From DATEDA01 sp963754305 (lineage in GTDB: Bacteria; Pseudomonadota; Gammaproteobacteria; Burkholderiales; SG8-39): DNA of 64,000 bases. Positions 50,328 to 59,306 of the stretch are shown here, in pieces; within the stretch, counting starts at the first letter, position 1; each line of letters starts with the position of its first letter. Position numbers and translations under genes: made by a program. Location: NCBI GenBank assembly GCA_963754305.1, contig CAVWFR010000043.1, positions 62,001-126,000 on the forward strand, written 5' to 3'. The notes under the pieces were generated by a model. The model ran no database searches, had not been told where the DNA came from, and was given only the letters and a program-made list of their open reading frames with translations.

Positions 50328-52865
50328 ATGGCCAGCCGCAAACCGGATTCTTCCCGCAAGCCAACCCGATCCAGCGCCGCCGCCCGGGCGGAGGGAAAAC
50401 CCTTGCGCGCAGCGCGGAGTGCCGTCTCCGGCGCGGAGCGTGCTGGACCTCCGCAGGATCCTCCGGGTGGCTCGGGCCGCGAACCGGGCGCCGCGAGGAG
50501 TTCGGCGCGTTCGACGGTGAGCGGTCCGTCGCTGCCCACCGGCGCGATCGATCACGCCGCTAGCGCAGATGCGGCAGTCGCCAAGCATGCCGCGACGGAA
50601 GCGCTGGCGAAAGCAGTGCCGTACAACACCAACAAGCCGCTCGAGCACGGCCGCGCTGCCTTGCAGCCGCAACCGGGTCAGAGTGTCGAGCCCGACGATC
50701 CGTCGGCGACCGGAAGCACGCTCACCGAAACCAACGCGTCCGATAAGGTCGGCGGCGGTGATCCGCGCATCGGGACCAATCCGACCAACGACCCGCTCGA
50801 CAGAGTCCGCGTCGACTCCGGGGGCCGGGTGTTGACCACCAACCAGGGCACGGCCGTCGCGGACAACCAGAACTCGCTCAAGGCCGGGCTGAACGGGCCG
50901 GCGCTGCTGGAGGACTTCATCCTTCGCGAGAAGATCACTCACTTCGACCATGAGCGGATCCCGGAGCGGATCGTCCACGCGCGCGGGTCGGGCGCCCATG
51001 GCTACTTCGAATGCTACGAGCCGCTCGAGCGCTACACCGCAGCGTCGCTCTTCGCGGAGGCCGGCAAGCGGACGCCGGTCTTCGTGCGCTTCTCGACCGT
51101 GGTCGGTGAACGCGGCTCGGCGGACACGGTGCGCGATGTGCGCGGCTTTGCGGTCAAGTTCTACACCGATGCCGGGAACTGGGACCTGGTGGGCAACAAC
51201 ATTCCGGTGTTCTTCATCCAGGACGCGATGAAATTTCCCGACTTGATACACGCGGCGAAACCGGAGCCCCACTTCGCCATGCCGCAGGCGGCGACGGCCC
51301 ATGACACGTTCTGGGACTTCGTCTCGCTGATGCCCGAGTCGACTCACATGTTGATGTGGGCCATGTCCGACCGCGCGGTGCCGCGGAGCTATCGCATGAT
51401 GCAGGGCTTCGGCGTGCACACATTCCGTTTGGTCAACGCCGCCGGCGAATCGCACTTCGTCAAGTTTCACTGGCGCCCGCTCGCCGGCACGCACTCGCTC
51501 GACTGGGACGAGGCGGTGAAGATCGCCGGCGCCGATGCTGACTTCCACCGGCGCGACCTATGGGAGGCGATCGAGTCGGGCGCGTATCCCGAGTACGAGC
51601 TGGGGGTGCAGCTCTTCACCGAGGCGCAGGCCGAGAATTGGAGCTTCGACGTGCTCGATGCGACCAAGATCGTCCCGGAGGAACTGGTCGCCGTGACGCC
51701 GGTCGGGAAGATGGTGCTGAACCGCAACCCCGACAACTTCTTCGCCGAGACCGAGCAGGTCGCGTTCTGCACTGCGCACATCGTGCCGGGAATCGATTTC
51801 TCGAACGACCCGCTGCTGGCGGGCCGGATCCACTCGTACGTCGACACGCAGATCTCGCGGCTCGGCGGGCCGAACTTCCACGAGCTTCCGATCAATGCGT
51901 CGGTTGCGGAAGTGCACAACAACCAGCGCGACGGCATGCATCGCCAGGCGATCCATCGCGGGCGCGTGGCCTACGAGCCCAATTCGCTCGGCGGCGGCTG
52001 TCCGTTCCAGGCCGGCATGCAGGGCTTCCAGTCGTTTCCGCAGCCGATCCACGCCGACAAGGTGCGTGGCAAGCCGGAGCGCTTCGCCGAGCATTACAAC
52101 CAGGCCACGCTCTTCTGGAACAGCCAAACCCCGGTCGAGAAGGCGCACATCGTGCGCGGGTTCCGTTTCGAGCTGACCAAGGTGCAGGTTGCAGCGGTGC
52201 GCGAGCGAGTCGTCGCGATGCTCGCCAACGTCGATGGCGAGCTGGTCGAGGCGGTTGCGCTGGGCTTGGGTATCGAGGTTCCCGCCGCGCTACCGAGGGC
52301 GCTCGAAAAGTCGCTGGATCCGGAAGTAGAAACCTCCGCGGCGCTGTCGCTCTTCGCGCGGCCCGGTGACGGCAGCATCCGCACGCGCCGCATCGCGATA
52401 CTGGTGGCTGACGGCGTGGACGGGGCCGGTGCGGCTGCGATTCATGCCGGACTGATGGAGCAAGGCGCGGTGCCGCGATTCGTGGGCGCGCGGCTCGGCC
52501 CCGTAGAAGGCTCGGGCGGCAAGCCCATCGATGTCGAGGTGACGTTGGAGACCACGCCCTCGGTGCTCTACGACGCGGTGGTGGTCCCGGCCGGGGCGGA
52601 CGCGGTCGCGACCCTCGCGCAGCACGGCCACGCTCTCGAGTTCGTGAAGGACCAGTACCGGCACTGCAAGCCGATCCTCGCGCTCGGCGAAGGGCGCGAG
52701 CTGCTGGCGAAGGCCGGCGTGCCGGCGGAACTCAGTGATGGCGAAGCCGACCCCGGCGTGCTGCGCTTCCCGGGCGATAGCGCGGAGATGGCGCTGCCGA
52801 GATTTGTTGAGGCGATCGCCAAGCACCGCCACTTCGCGCGGGAGATGGATCCACCGCGGGTCTGA
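50328..52865 (+). CDS. katE: Large-subunit catalase HPII
   Basis: The 845-aa protein has a catalase core with HARGSGAHGYFECYEPL (active-site His near 224), DLVGNNIPVFFIQDA (distal Asn) and GRIHSYVDTQISRLGGPN (haem-ligand Tyr), and a C-terminal DJ-1/GATase-like domain from about 685 (RIAILVADGVDGAGAAAIHA), diagnostic of clade 2 HPII. It decomposes hydrogen peroxide. Compared with E. coli KatE (753 aa, His128) it has roughly 95 extra N-terminal residues that are Ser/Arg/Ala-rich and low complexity. ATG at 50328. Confidence 0.93.
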   Translation: MASRKPDSSRKPTRSSAAARAEGKPLRAARSAVSGAERAGPPQDPPGGSGREPGAARSSARSTVSGPSLPTGAIDHAASADAAVAKHAATEALAKAVPYNTNKPLEHGRAALQPQPGQSVEPDDPSATGSTLTETNASDKVGGGDPRIGTNPTNDPLDRVRVDSGGRVLTTNQGTAVADNQNSLKAGLNGPALLEDFILREKITHFDHERIPERIVHARGSGAHGYFECYEPLERYTAASLFAEAGKRTPVFVRFSTVVGERGSADTVRDVRGFAVKFYTDAGNWDLVGNNIPVFFIQDAMKFPDLIHAAKPEPHFAMPQAATAHDTFWDFVSLMPESTHMLMWAMSDRAVPRSYRMMQGFGVHTFRLVNAAGESHFVKFHWRPLAGTHSLDWDEAVKIAGADADFHRRDLWEAIESGAYPEYELGVQLFTEAQAENWSFDVLDATKIVPEELVAVTPVGKMVLNRNPDNFFAETEQVAFCTAHIVPGIDFSNDPLLAGRIHSYVDTQISRLGGPNFHELPINASVAEVHNNQRDGMHRQAIHRGRVAYEPNSLGGGCPFQAGMQGFQSFPQPIHADKVRGKPERFAEHYNQATLFWNSQTPVEKAHIVRGFRFELTKVQVAAVRERVVAMLANVDGELVEAVALGLGIEVPAALPRALEKSLDPEVETSAALSLFARPGDGSIRTRRIAILVADGVDGAGAAAIHAGLMEQGAVPRFVGARLGPVEGSGGKPIDVEVTLETTPSVLYDAVVVPAGADAVATLAQHGHALEFVKDQYRHCKPILALGEGRELLAKAGVPAELSDGEADPGVLRFPGDSAEMALPRFVEAIAKHRHFAREMDPPRV

Positions 52866-52967
52866 ATCGACCCGGCGGAAGCCGGCGAAGCTCGGGCGAG
52901 CTCAGTTTGCAAAGCTGGCACCCCGACATTGCGCCACCCTGAACCTCGATGTTGAGCCGCGCTATCG

Positions 52968-53864
52968 TCACCGCGCTCGCGGTCGAGTTTGGCTCGCGGC
53001 GGCCGTTCCCTCGGTGACAACCCGAGAGCCGCGCGTGTGCGCGTACACCCACGTGAACTCCGCGCCAAGCAGGAAGATCTGCGCGGAGTAATAGACCCAG
53101 ATGAGGAGGACTACCATTGACCCGGCTGCACCGAACCCGGACGTGACGCCACTCTTGCCCAGGTAGAGGCCGATTAGGAACTTGCCGATTGTGAAGAGTA
53201 ACGCGGTCACTACAGACCCGATCCATACGTCGCGCCAAGCGATGCTCGCCCGCGGCATGATCTTGTAGATGGCGGCAAACAGGCCCGTGACGACTCCGAA
53301 CGAGACCGTAAAGTTAACGACGTGCAAGACAACTTCCCATCCCTCGAAGAAGCCGCCCCACCACCGCCCGAGCGCCGCTAGCGCCGTGCTGAGCACCAGC
53401 GATACGAGCATCAGCAGTCCGAGCACCAGGACCATTCCGAACGAAAGCAGCCGTTGCCGGATCACCGACCAGATTCCGCTCGTCTTCTCTGCCGAGGGCA
53501 CCTCCCAGATACGATCTAGCGCGCTCTGGAGCTCCGCGAACACCGTCGTCGCACCTATAACCAACGTGACCGCTCCGACGATCGTCGCGATCACCCCGCT
53601 GGCAGGCTCGCTTGCGCTCCTGAGCAAGCCCTGTATGGCAACCGCCCCTTCGTCACCGATGAGGCCCCCGAGCTGACCGACGATCGCCCCCTGCGCTGCT
53701 TCGGCCCCAAACACGAAACCGGCGATGGCGATAACAATGACGAGCAACGGCGCGATGGAGAAAAGCGTGTAATAGGCAAGCGCGGCGCCCATGCTCGGCG
53801 CGTAGTCGTCGATCCACGCCGAAGCCGACTGCTTTATGAGATCCCAGGTTCGCTGAATGCCCAC
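52968..53864 (-). CDS. YihY/UPF0761-family membrane protein (copy 2)
   Basis: Six membrane segments and family motifs: MGAALAYYTLFSIAPLLVI, VIGATTVFAELQSALDRIWE, GLFAAIYKIMPRASIAWRDV, FGAAGSMVVLLIWVYYSAQI. It aligns with the copy at 31036-31938. GTG at 53864 (GIQRTWDLIKQSA) is chosen because the sigma54-type promoter at 53928 predicts a transcript start near 53917, making an earlier in-frame ATG at 53924 unusable. Confidence 0.88.
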   Translation of the reverse strand: MGIQRTWDLIKQSASAWIDDYAPSMGAALAYYTLFSIAPLLVIVIAIAGFVFGAEAAQGAIVGQLGGLIGDEGAVAIQGLLRSASEPASGVIATIVGAVTLVIGATTVFAELQSALDRIWEVPSAEKTSGIWSVIRQRLLSFGMVLVLGLLMLVSLVLSTALAALGRWWGGFFEGWEVVLHVVNFTVSFGVVTGLFAAIYKIMPRASIAWRDVWIGSVVTALLFTIGKFLIGLYLGKSGVTSGFGAAGSMVVLLIWVYYSAQIFLLGAEFTWVYAHTRGSRVVTEGTAAASQTRPRAR

Positions 53865-53927
53865 TCGCGCCGCCCCCTGATCGTTCCAACTCTGCCGCGC
53901 CGGGCCGACCGCACGGCCCTCCATCTC

Positions 53928-53943
53928 AGCAACGCACGTGCCG
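53928..53943 (-). promoter_or_regulatory. Sigma54-type promoter for YihY copy 2
   Basis: Minus strand CGGCACG-TGCG-TTGCT, GG-N10-GC spacing with a full CACG and TTGCT. Predicted start near 53917. The 53944-54434 stretch beyond it shows no intact gene. Confidence 0.6.
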
Positions 53944-54434
53944 GGTTCGTCCTGGCGAAGGTGGTCGGCTCTCGCGTCACTTTCCCAGGGCCACCTTGTC
54001 TTCCCGACATCCCCGCACTATTTCAGCGAGTCACCGCGGCTTTTAAGCGCCGCTCGCGCCACCACCCGCAGGAGTGTGCTCTTGCCGGCGCCGCTCGACC
54101 CGTCACGCGCGAGACGCTCGGCTCGCCGAAGCGCCAGCGCGGCGTCGACAAGCGCAGTTGGATCACCGGCGCGAATCTGCGGGAGGGCTCGCGCGCATCG
54201 GCGAGGTACCGCAGGCCGGTTTCTACGTGCCCCTACCTCGGCCTCGCGAGCCGACCACGAATCGCCTCGGTCGACGTCCAAATCGATAGAGAAGACGCCA
54301 AAGCGGGCGGCCTCGCCCGTTAATGCAACCGCGTGAGGCGATTTCTTCACGCGGTTCCCTCAACCGGCTACCGCATAGCGGGCACGCCATTCGCAAGGAA
54401 ATCGCGTTTCGCCAGGAGCGTGCTTACCGTGTAC

Positions 54435-55477
54435 ATGGGCCTTGCCCCAAGTGGCTGCACAGAGTTCAAGAGGACGCTGTCCGAGCGTATCGGCACATTC
54501 TGTGAATCCGCCGGCGAGGAAGGCGAACCGGTCGAGCTATTTCGCCGGCTGGTTGCCGATGGGCTCGACCGCCTCCCGCTCCCGGGTGCAGGCAACACGA
54601 TCGAGCGTTGGCGGGCGCTCGCGGCAGCGGCCGGTCACGATCTCTCGCTCGCCAAGCTGTTCGAGGGCCATACCGACGCGCTGGCGATACTCGCGGAGCT
54701 CCGACGCTCCCGCCGAGGAGGACGGCAGCCGCTGGGCCGTGTGGGCCGCGGAGTCGCGGCGCGCGCGGCTGACGATCGCGCGGCAGGACGGGCAGCGAGT
54801 GCGCCTCGCCGGACGCAAGGCGTGGTGCTCGGGCGCCGCCGTGGTCGATCACGCGCTGGTTACGGCCGCGCTCGCGAGCGGCGGCACGGTGTTGGTCGCC
54901 GTTCCCATGCAGCAATCCGGCGTCGCGATCGAGCCGGCGGTGTGGAAGGCGGTCGGCATGGCGCCGAGCGCCAGCGCGGACGTCGGTTTTTGACGACGCC
55001 GACGGATCGATCATCGGCGGCGAAGGGGAGTACGTCCGGCGGCCGGGCTTCTGGCATGGCGGGGCGGGCATCGCGGCGTGCTGGTTCGGCGCGGCCGAGG
55101 CGCTCGGGGAGTCGGTGCGGGAACGACTCGATCACCACGCCGACGCGCATGCGCGCGCGCATCTCGGTGCGATCGCGGTCGCGCTGCATACCGCCGCTGC
55201 GGTGTTGCGGGATGCCGCGCACGACATCGACCGCGACCCCGCGGCGGATGCGCGTTCGCTCGCGCTCACGGTGCGCGCCGGCGTAGAGGCGGCCGCGACC
55301 ACCGTTCTGACTCATGCCGGCCGCGCGCTCGGCGCGACGCCGTTCTGCCTCAATGCGCGGTTCGCACGCCACGCCGCGGATCTCCCGGTGTTCATGCGCC
55401 AGAGCCACGCCGAGCGCGATCTCGCCGCGCTCGGCGACGCGGTGCTCGCGGGCGAGCGGGTACTCGCACGCTTATGA
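54435..55477 (+). pseudogene. Acyl-CoA-dehydrogenase-like gene with two +1 frameshifts
   Basis: Read across three frames, the gene matches the acyl-CoA-dehydrogenase-like protein that often precedes PIG-L deacetylases: LAKLFEGHTDALAILAEL; then SRWAVWAAESRRARL, KAWCSGAAVVDHALVT; then YVRRPGFWHGGAGIAACWFG, GRALGATPFCLNARFARHAA, DLPVFMRQSHAERDLAALG. Frame changes occur at about 54700-54706 and in a run of five T at 54986-54990, both as one extra base. Corrected, it is about 345 residues. As read it cannot make a full protein. Its end overlaps the PIG-L start (ATGA). Confidence 0.7.
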
Positions 55478-56227
55478 ACCGGCGCGTAATCCGTGGCCAA
55501 GGCACGTCCGAGCGTAGCTGGGCCGCTTGGCCGGGACTGGGAAGGCTGCCGCGCACGCACGCCGAGCAGCTCGTCCCCGCCGGTCATCGCGCGGTCGTGG
55601 TCGCACCGCATCCCGACGACGAAGTGCTCGGGCTCGGCGGGATGCTCGCCGAGCTCAGCGACCTCGGCCGCGAGATTCTCCTCATCGCCGCCACCGACGG
55701 GACCGCCAGTCACCCTCATTTCCCGGGCACTCACCGCCGAACGGCTCGGCAGCATTCGCGCTGCCGAGACTGCGGAGGCGCTACGCCGGCTCGGGGTGCA
55801 CGGCCTAACCACGGTGCGCCTCGGGCTCCCGGATGGCGCACTGAGCTCGGTGCGCGCGGCGCTCGAAGCGGCTGTTGCTTCCCGGCTGCGGCCGAGGGAT
55901 GTGGTCTTCACCACCTGGCGTTATGACGGCCATCCCGACCACGAGGCGGCGGGCGCCGCGGCGCGGGATGCGGCGGCGGATGCGGGCGTGCCGTTCGTCG
56001 AAATGCCCATCTGGGCTTGGCATTGGGCAAAGCCGGGCGATGCGAGCATCCCGTGGGCGCGGGCGCGCCGACTGGAGCTCGCGCCGCCGATTCTCGAGCG
56101 CAAGCGCCATGCGGTCGCGGCATATGCAAGCCAGATTTCCGCGGAGCTCCGGCGCGGCGCGGCCCCGATCCTGCAGAAGTTCGTGCTGTCGCGGTTGCTC
56201 CGCACGTTCGAGGTCGCCTTCGTTTGA
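55474..56227 (+). pseudogene. PIG-L-type deacetylase with one +1 frameshift
   Basis: The first frame has VVVAPHPDDEVLGLGGMLAE with the PHPDDE zinc motif and LLIAATDGTASHPH. An extra base in a T-run at about 55720-55722 shifts it, and the rest (LTAERLGSIRAAETAEALRR, WRYDGHPDHEAAGAAARDAA, MPIWAWHWAKPG) lies in the next frame. PIG-L/LmbE enzymes remove acetyl groups from GlcNAc-type sugars. ATG 55474 overlaps the stop of the dehydrogenase-like gene; the stop overlaps the methyltransferase start. Confidence 0.72.
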
Positions 56228-56834
56228 CGCTCGAATCCGGCTACTTCGAGGCGCTCTATCGGGAGAGCCCCGACCCCTGGCGCTTTCGCGACCGCTGGTA
56301 CGAGCAGCGGAAGCGGCTGCTGACGGTCGCGGCGCTACCGCGGCCGGTCTACGGGTCGGTGTTCGAGGCCGGCTGCTCGATCGGCGAGCTGAGCGCGCTG
56401 CTCGCGCCCCGTTGCGAGGCGATGCTGGCAGCCGATCTCGTCGCGGACGCGGTGCAGACGGCGCGCGCCAGGCTCGCCGCTTTCACGCACGTAAAGGTGG
56501 ATCGCCGGCGACTCCCCGACGAATGGCCGCGGGGGCGCTTCGATCTCGTCGTCATCAGCGAGGTCGGGTACTACTTGAAGCCGCGCCTCGCTGCAAGCCA
56601 TGTTCCGCCGGGCGCGGAGACTCGCTTGCCGAAGACGGGACGATTCTGGTCTGTCACTGGCGACCGCCGGTGAGCGACTATCCGCTTGGAGGGGAAGAGG
56701 TCCACGCCGCATTTACGCGCTTCGCCGGAGGGGTCGGCCTGCACCGGCTGGTCGGCCACAGCGAGGACGATTTCCTGCTCGACGTGTGGTCGCTGGATCC
56801 GCGATCGGTCGCCACCGCGGAGGGACTGCGGTGA
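56224..56834 (+). pseudogene. NodS-like SAM methyltransferase with two +1 frameshifts
   Basis: TTG at 56224 starts LTLESGYFEALYRESPDPWR and motif I FEAGCSIGELSALLA. Near 56600 the sense passes to the next frame (MFRRARR) and near 56615 to the third (SLAEDGTILVCHWRPPVSDY, VGLHRLVGHSEDDFLLDVWS). It corresponds to the SAM-dependent methyltransferase of this conserved sugar cluster. As read the protein ends early at 56673. Both shifts are consistent with single-base insertions. Its restored stop overlaps the GT2 GTG. Confidence 0.7.
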
Positions 56835-57484
56835 TCGGCGTGATCGTTCCGGTGCACGACGAGGAAGCCCACCTCGGGCAGTGCCTGCGCTCGATCCGCG
56901 TCGCCGCCCGGCATCCCGGGTTGAACGGCGAGGCGGTGGTGGTGGTCGCTGCGCTCGACGCTTCCACCGATCGTTCCGACCGTATCGCGGCCGCCGAAGC
57001 GGTAGAGATCGTCCGCCTCGCCGCGCGGTGCGTCGGCCTCGCGCGCGCGGCGGGCGCCGAACGCGCGCTCCGCTGGGGCGCACGCTGGCTCGCCTTCACC
57101 GATGCCGACTCGGTGGTGGCGCCGGACTGGCTCGCGATGCAGCTCGGCGCCGGCGCGGACGTCGTCTGCGGCACCGTGGAGGTCGCCGACTGGTCGCTCC
57201 AGCCCGGGCCTGTGCGCGAGCGCTACGCGCAGCGGTACATGGACGTGGAAGGCCACCCGCACGTGCACGGTGCGAATCTCGGCGTTTCCGCGGAAGCCTA
57301 TGGGCGCGTCGGCGGTTTCGCCGAGCTTGCCCTGCATGAGGACGTCCAGCTCGTAGCGGCGCTTGTAGCGGGCGGCTGGCGTGTGGCGCGCACCGCCCGT
57401 CCGCGGGTAACGACAAGCGCGAGATCGGTGAACCGAGTCGCCGGCGGCGGGTTTGCCGCCTATCTCGCCGCGCTGGCGGAATAG
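56831..57484 (+). CDS. Glycosyltransferase family 2 protein
   Basis: The 217-aa protein begins IGVIVPVHDEEAHLGQCLRS, with GT-A fold motifs ARAAGAERALRWGARWLAFT and DADSVVAPDWLAMQL (metal-binding D-x-D) and HVHGANLGVSAEAYGRVGG, HEDVQLVAALVAG (catalytic base region). It is a retaining-independent, inverting-type family member by fold. A GTG at 56831 overlaps the methyltransferase stop by four bases. With the dehydrogenase-like, PIG-L and methyltransferase genes it would build or modify a small glycan or glycolipid; only this last gene is intact. Confidence 0.85.
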   Translation: MIGVIVPVHDEEAHLGQCLRSIRVAARHPGLNGEAVVVVAALDASTDRSDRIAAAEAVEIVRLAARCVGLARAAGAERALRWGARWLAFTDADSVVAPDWLAMQLGAGADVVCGTVEVADWSLQPGPVRERYAQRYMDVEGHPHVHGANLGVSAEAYGRVGGFAELALHEDVQLVAALVAGGWRVARTARPRVTTSARSVNRVAGGGFAAYLAALAE

Positions 57485-57670
57485 CCGCGTGCTATCTTTT
57501 CGAGGAGGATAGTTAGAGGGAATCGGGCCGTGACCCAGACCTCTACCAGCGTCATGCCCGGTCCCTTCTCCGGGCTTAGGACAGACGTTCCCGCGGCTGG
57601 CTTGGATGGCCGGACAAGAGGTATGCCGCTCGCTGGACATCCGTTCGCACACGACCTCAAGGAGCCTTCC

Positions 57671-57721
57671 GTGCCCGACGATCCCAACAAACGCGGACGC
57701 CGGCGCGTAGCGGAGCCATAG
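57671..57721 (+). pseudogene. N-terminal scrap of a DUF3606-type protein
   Basis: VPDDPNKRGRRRVAEP resembles the first residues of DUF3606 proteins (typically MADDP-x-KRGP-x-D-R), then a TAG ends the frame. The rest of the short family is missing. Confidence 0.35.
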
Positions 57722-57836
57722 GAAAAGCGAACCGCTGATCCCCGCGGCGGCCGCGAAGGGGTCGTGCACTGGCCGAGCTCGCTGAAGGGGCCTGACGCGG
57801 ACCCGTGGCGCGAGATATCAGTGCGTCGCCCAGCGC

Positions 57837-58060
57837 ATGAGGGAGATGGACGCCGAGGGGCGGGGGGCGCGTAGCCCCGATCGGACGAACAACCGGGAGC
57901 AGTTCTGGAAGACGCGCGCGGGTAGCGTCGACCGCAGGATCCCGAAACTTCGTAACTGCAGTCGTACTTCTCGGGTTCCTCGAGCCGCGCCGCACGGCGG
58001 AGAAGGCACTGCGGGGTGATCCAGTAAGCCTACGTCCAGGGCGCCTCCACGTGCCCGGTC
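57837..58060 (+). mobile_element. Degenerate IS256-family transposase remnant
   Basis: The frame at 57837 contains EQFWKTRAGSVDRRIPKLRN, the middle of Mutator/IS256 transposases (usually RDRxWxTRxGxVxLRIPKLR). Further on, in a shifted frame and with a stop replacing Glu, VIQ-stop-AYVQGAST corresponds to the family's VIQEAYVQGVSTR. No terminal repeats or catalytic DDE triad remain. It marks an old insertion at the edge of the sugar cluster. Confidence 0.65.
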
Positions 58061-58133
58061 GCGCGCGAGTTCCTCATGCCGATCGTCGACGGGGAATTGA
58101 CGGCAGCCGCGCGGCAACTTTTGACACTGCGCC

Positions 58134-58144
58134 GTAACTGTTAC
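58134..58144. promoter_or_regulatory. Candidate activator palindrome upstream of the ferritin-like gene
   Basis: GTAACTGTTAC is a perfect 5-1-5 palindrome of the GTAANNNTTAC class. It lies about 260 bp upstream of the sigma54-type promoter at 58397, farther than at 48.6 kb but within the reach of looping enhancers. Confidence 0.45.
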
Positions 58145-58396
58145 ATACCACCCGCTCCGCGCAATGCCGCGGACCAGTGTGAACCAAGTTGAGCGGTTCC
58201 GCCTCGCTCGTTTCGGCGCTAGCCGCGATGCTGCGTAGGGATTGCGGCGTCGGCTGCACGATTGTTCGCGCCGCCTGTGCAAAGTACGTTTCTGCGTCCG
58301 GATGCGTGCTGTTCGCGGTGGGGTCATTGATCCGGTGGGATGCTGTGCTGCTTGCCGTCCAGGACCTCACAGGGCTCTCGTAGCCACTGATGAAAC

Positions 58397-58412
58397 GGGC
58401 ATAGCGATTGCA
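58397..58412 (+). promoter_or_regulatory. Sigma54-type promoter for the ferritin-like gene
   Basis: GGGCATA-GCGA-TTGCA, GG-N10-GC spacing, full TTGCA. Predicted start near 58423, 69 bases before ATG 58492. Confidence 0.6.
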
Positions 58413-58491
58413 ACCGAGACGGTGGGTTGATAACCCGCGCACGCTGCCCGCGACGTCTGCGGCACTCAGGCCATCCAATCCGGAGGCGTCC

Positions 58492-59085
58492 ATGAATTCC
58501 GAGCAATTGAACGAACTGCTGCTCCAGGCCCTCGAGCATGAGATGGGCGGCGTGAAGGTCTACGAAACGGCGCTAAAGTGCGTGCTCAACGAGGACCTGC
58601 AAGAAGAGTGGCAGAAGTATCTCGAGGAGACTCGCCGGCACGTCGAAATTCTCCAGAATATTTGTCGCGCCATGGAGCTCAATGCCGATCAGGAAACGCC
58701 TGGCCGGAAGATCGTCCGGCATAACGGCGGCGCTCTGGTGGAAGCGATGGAAAAGGCGCTGGCAGGCGGGAATCGCGAGGCGGCGCAGATCGTCGCCTGC
58801 GAGTGCGTTGTCGTGGCGGAGACGAAAGACCATGCCAACTGGGAGTTGATCGGCAAATGCGCGAAAAAACTCAAGGGGCCGCAGGCGAAGGCGCTCACTG
58901 AGGCGTACGAGGAAGTCGAAGACCAGGAGGATGAGCACCTCTATCACAGCAAGGGGTGGTGCCGTGAGCTGTGGGTTGAGTCGCTCGGCATGAAAGCGGT
59001 CCTTCCGCCGCCAGAGGAAAGAAAGCACGTGAAGACGGCGATTGGCGCCGCCCGTGCGGAGCAGGCTAGCGCGAAGTCGCGGTAG
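58492..59085 (+). CDS. Ferritin-like helical protein
   Basis: The 197-aa protein forms a four-helix bundle with Glu/His motifs placed as in di-iron ferritin-like proteins: LLLQALEHEMGGVKVYETAL, EETRRHVEILQ, CECVVVAETKDHANWELIGK, YEEVEDQEDEHLYHSKGWCR. Iron storage or peroxide handling is likely but unproven. ATG at 58492 has CCGGAGGCG upstream. Its own sigma54-type promoter and an upstream palindrome group it with the hemerythrin and catalase genes. Confidence 0.82.
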   Translation: MNSEQLNELLLQALEHEMGGVKVYETALKCVLNEDLQEEWQKYLEETRRHVEILQNICRAMELNADQETPGRKIVRHNGGALVEAMEKALAGGNREAAQIVACECVVVAETKDHANWELIGKCAKKLKGPQAKALTEAYEEVEDQEDEHLYHSKGWCRELWVESLGMKAVLPPPEERKHVKTAIGAARAEQASAKSR

Positions 59086-59306
59086 CTTTACCTCGGTAAG
59101 CGGTCGCCGCACCAAACTGCAGACGTAGAAAACGAAGGACGATTCGACGCAAGCGGACAGAAAAGCGGGCAGGTAGATCCCGATTCGTCGGGGCGATCAA
59201 TGATTTCGCGCTCACAAACGCTCGCCCGGCAGGGCGTCCTTGCGCGCGCCGTGCAGCAGGCATTCCGCGCTCATAGCAGTTCAAATAGCCCCCGTAAAGG
59301 AAAGTC

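Noticed and set aside
54018..54350. Minus-strand frame with a Walker-A-like GSSGAGKSTLLRVV
   Set aside because: Only the P-loop looks familiar; no Walker B, signature or recognisable domain follows. It may be an ABC remnant, but support is insufficient.
57837..58060. Intact insertion sequence at the IS256-type remnant
   Set aside because: No terminal inverted repeats or target duplication seen, and stops and frame changes interrupt the reading.
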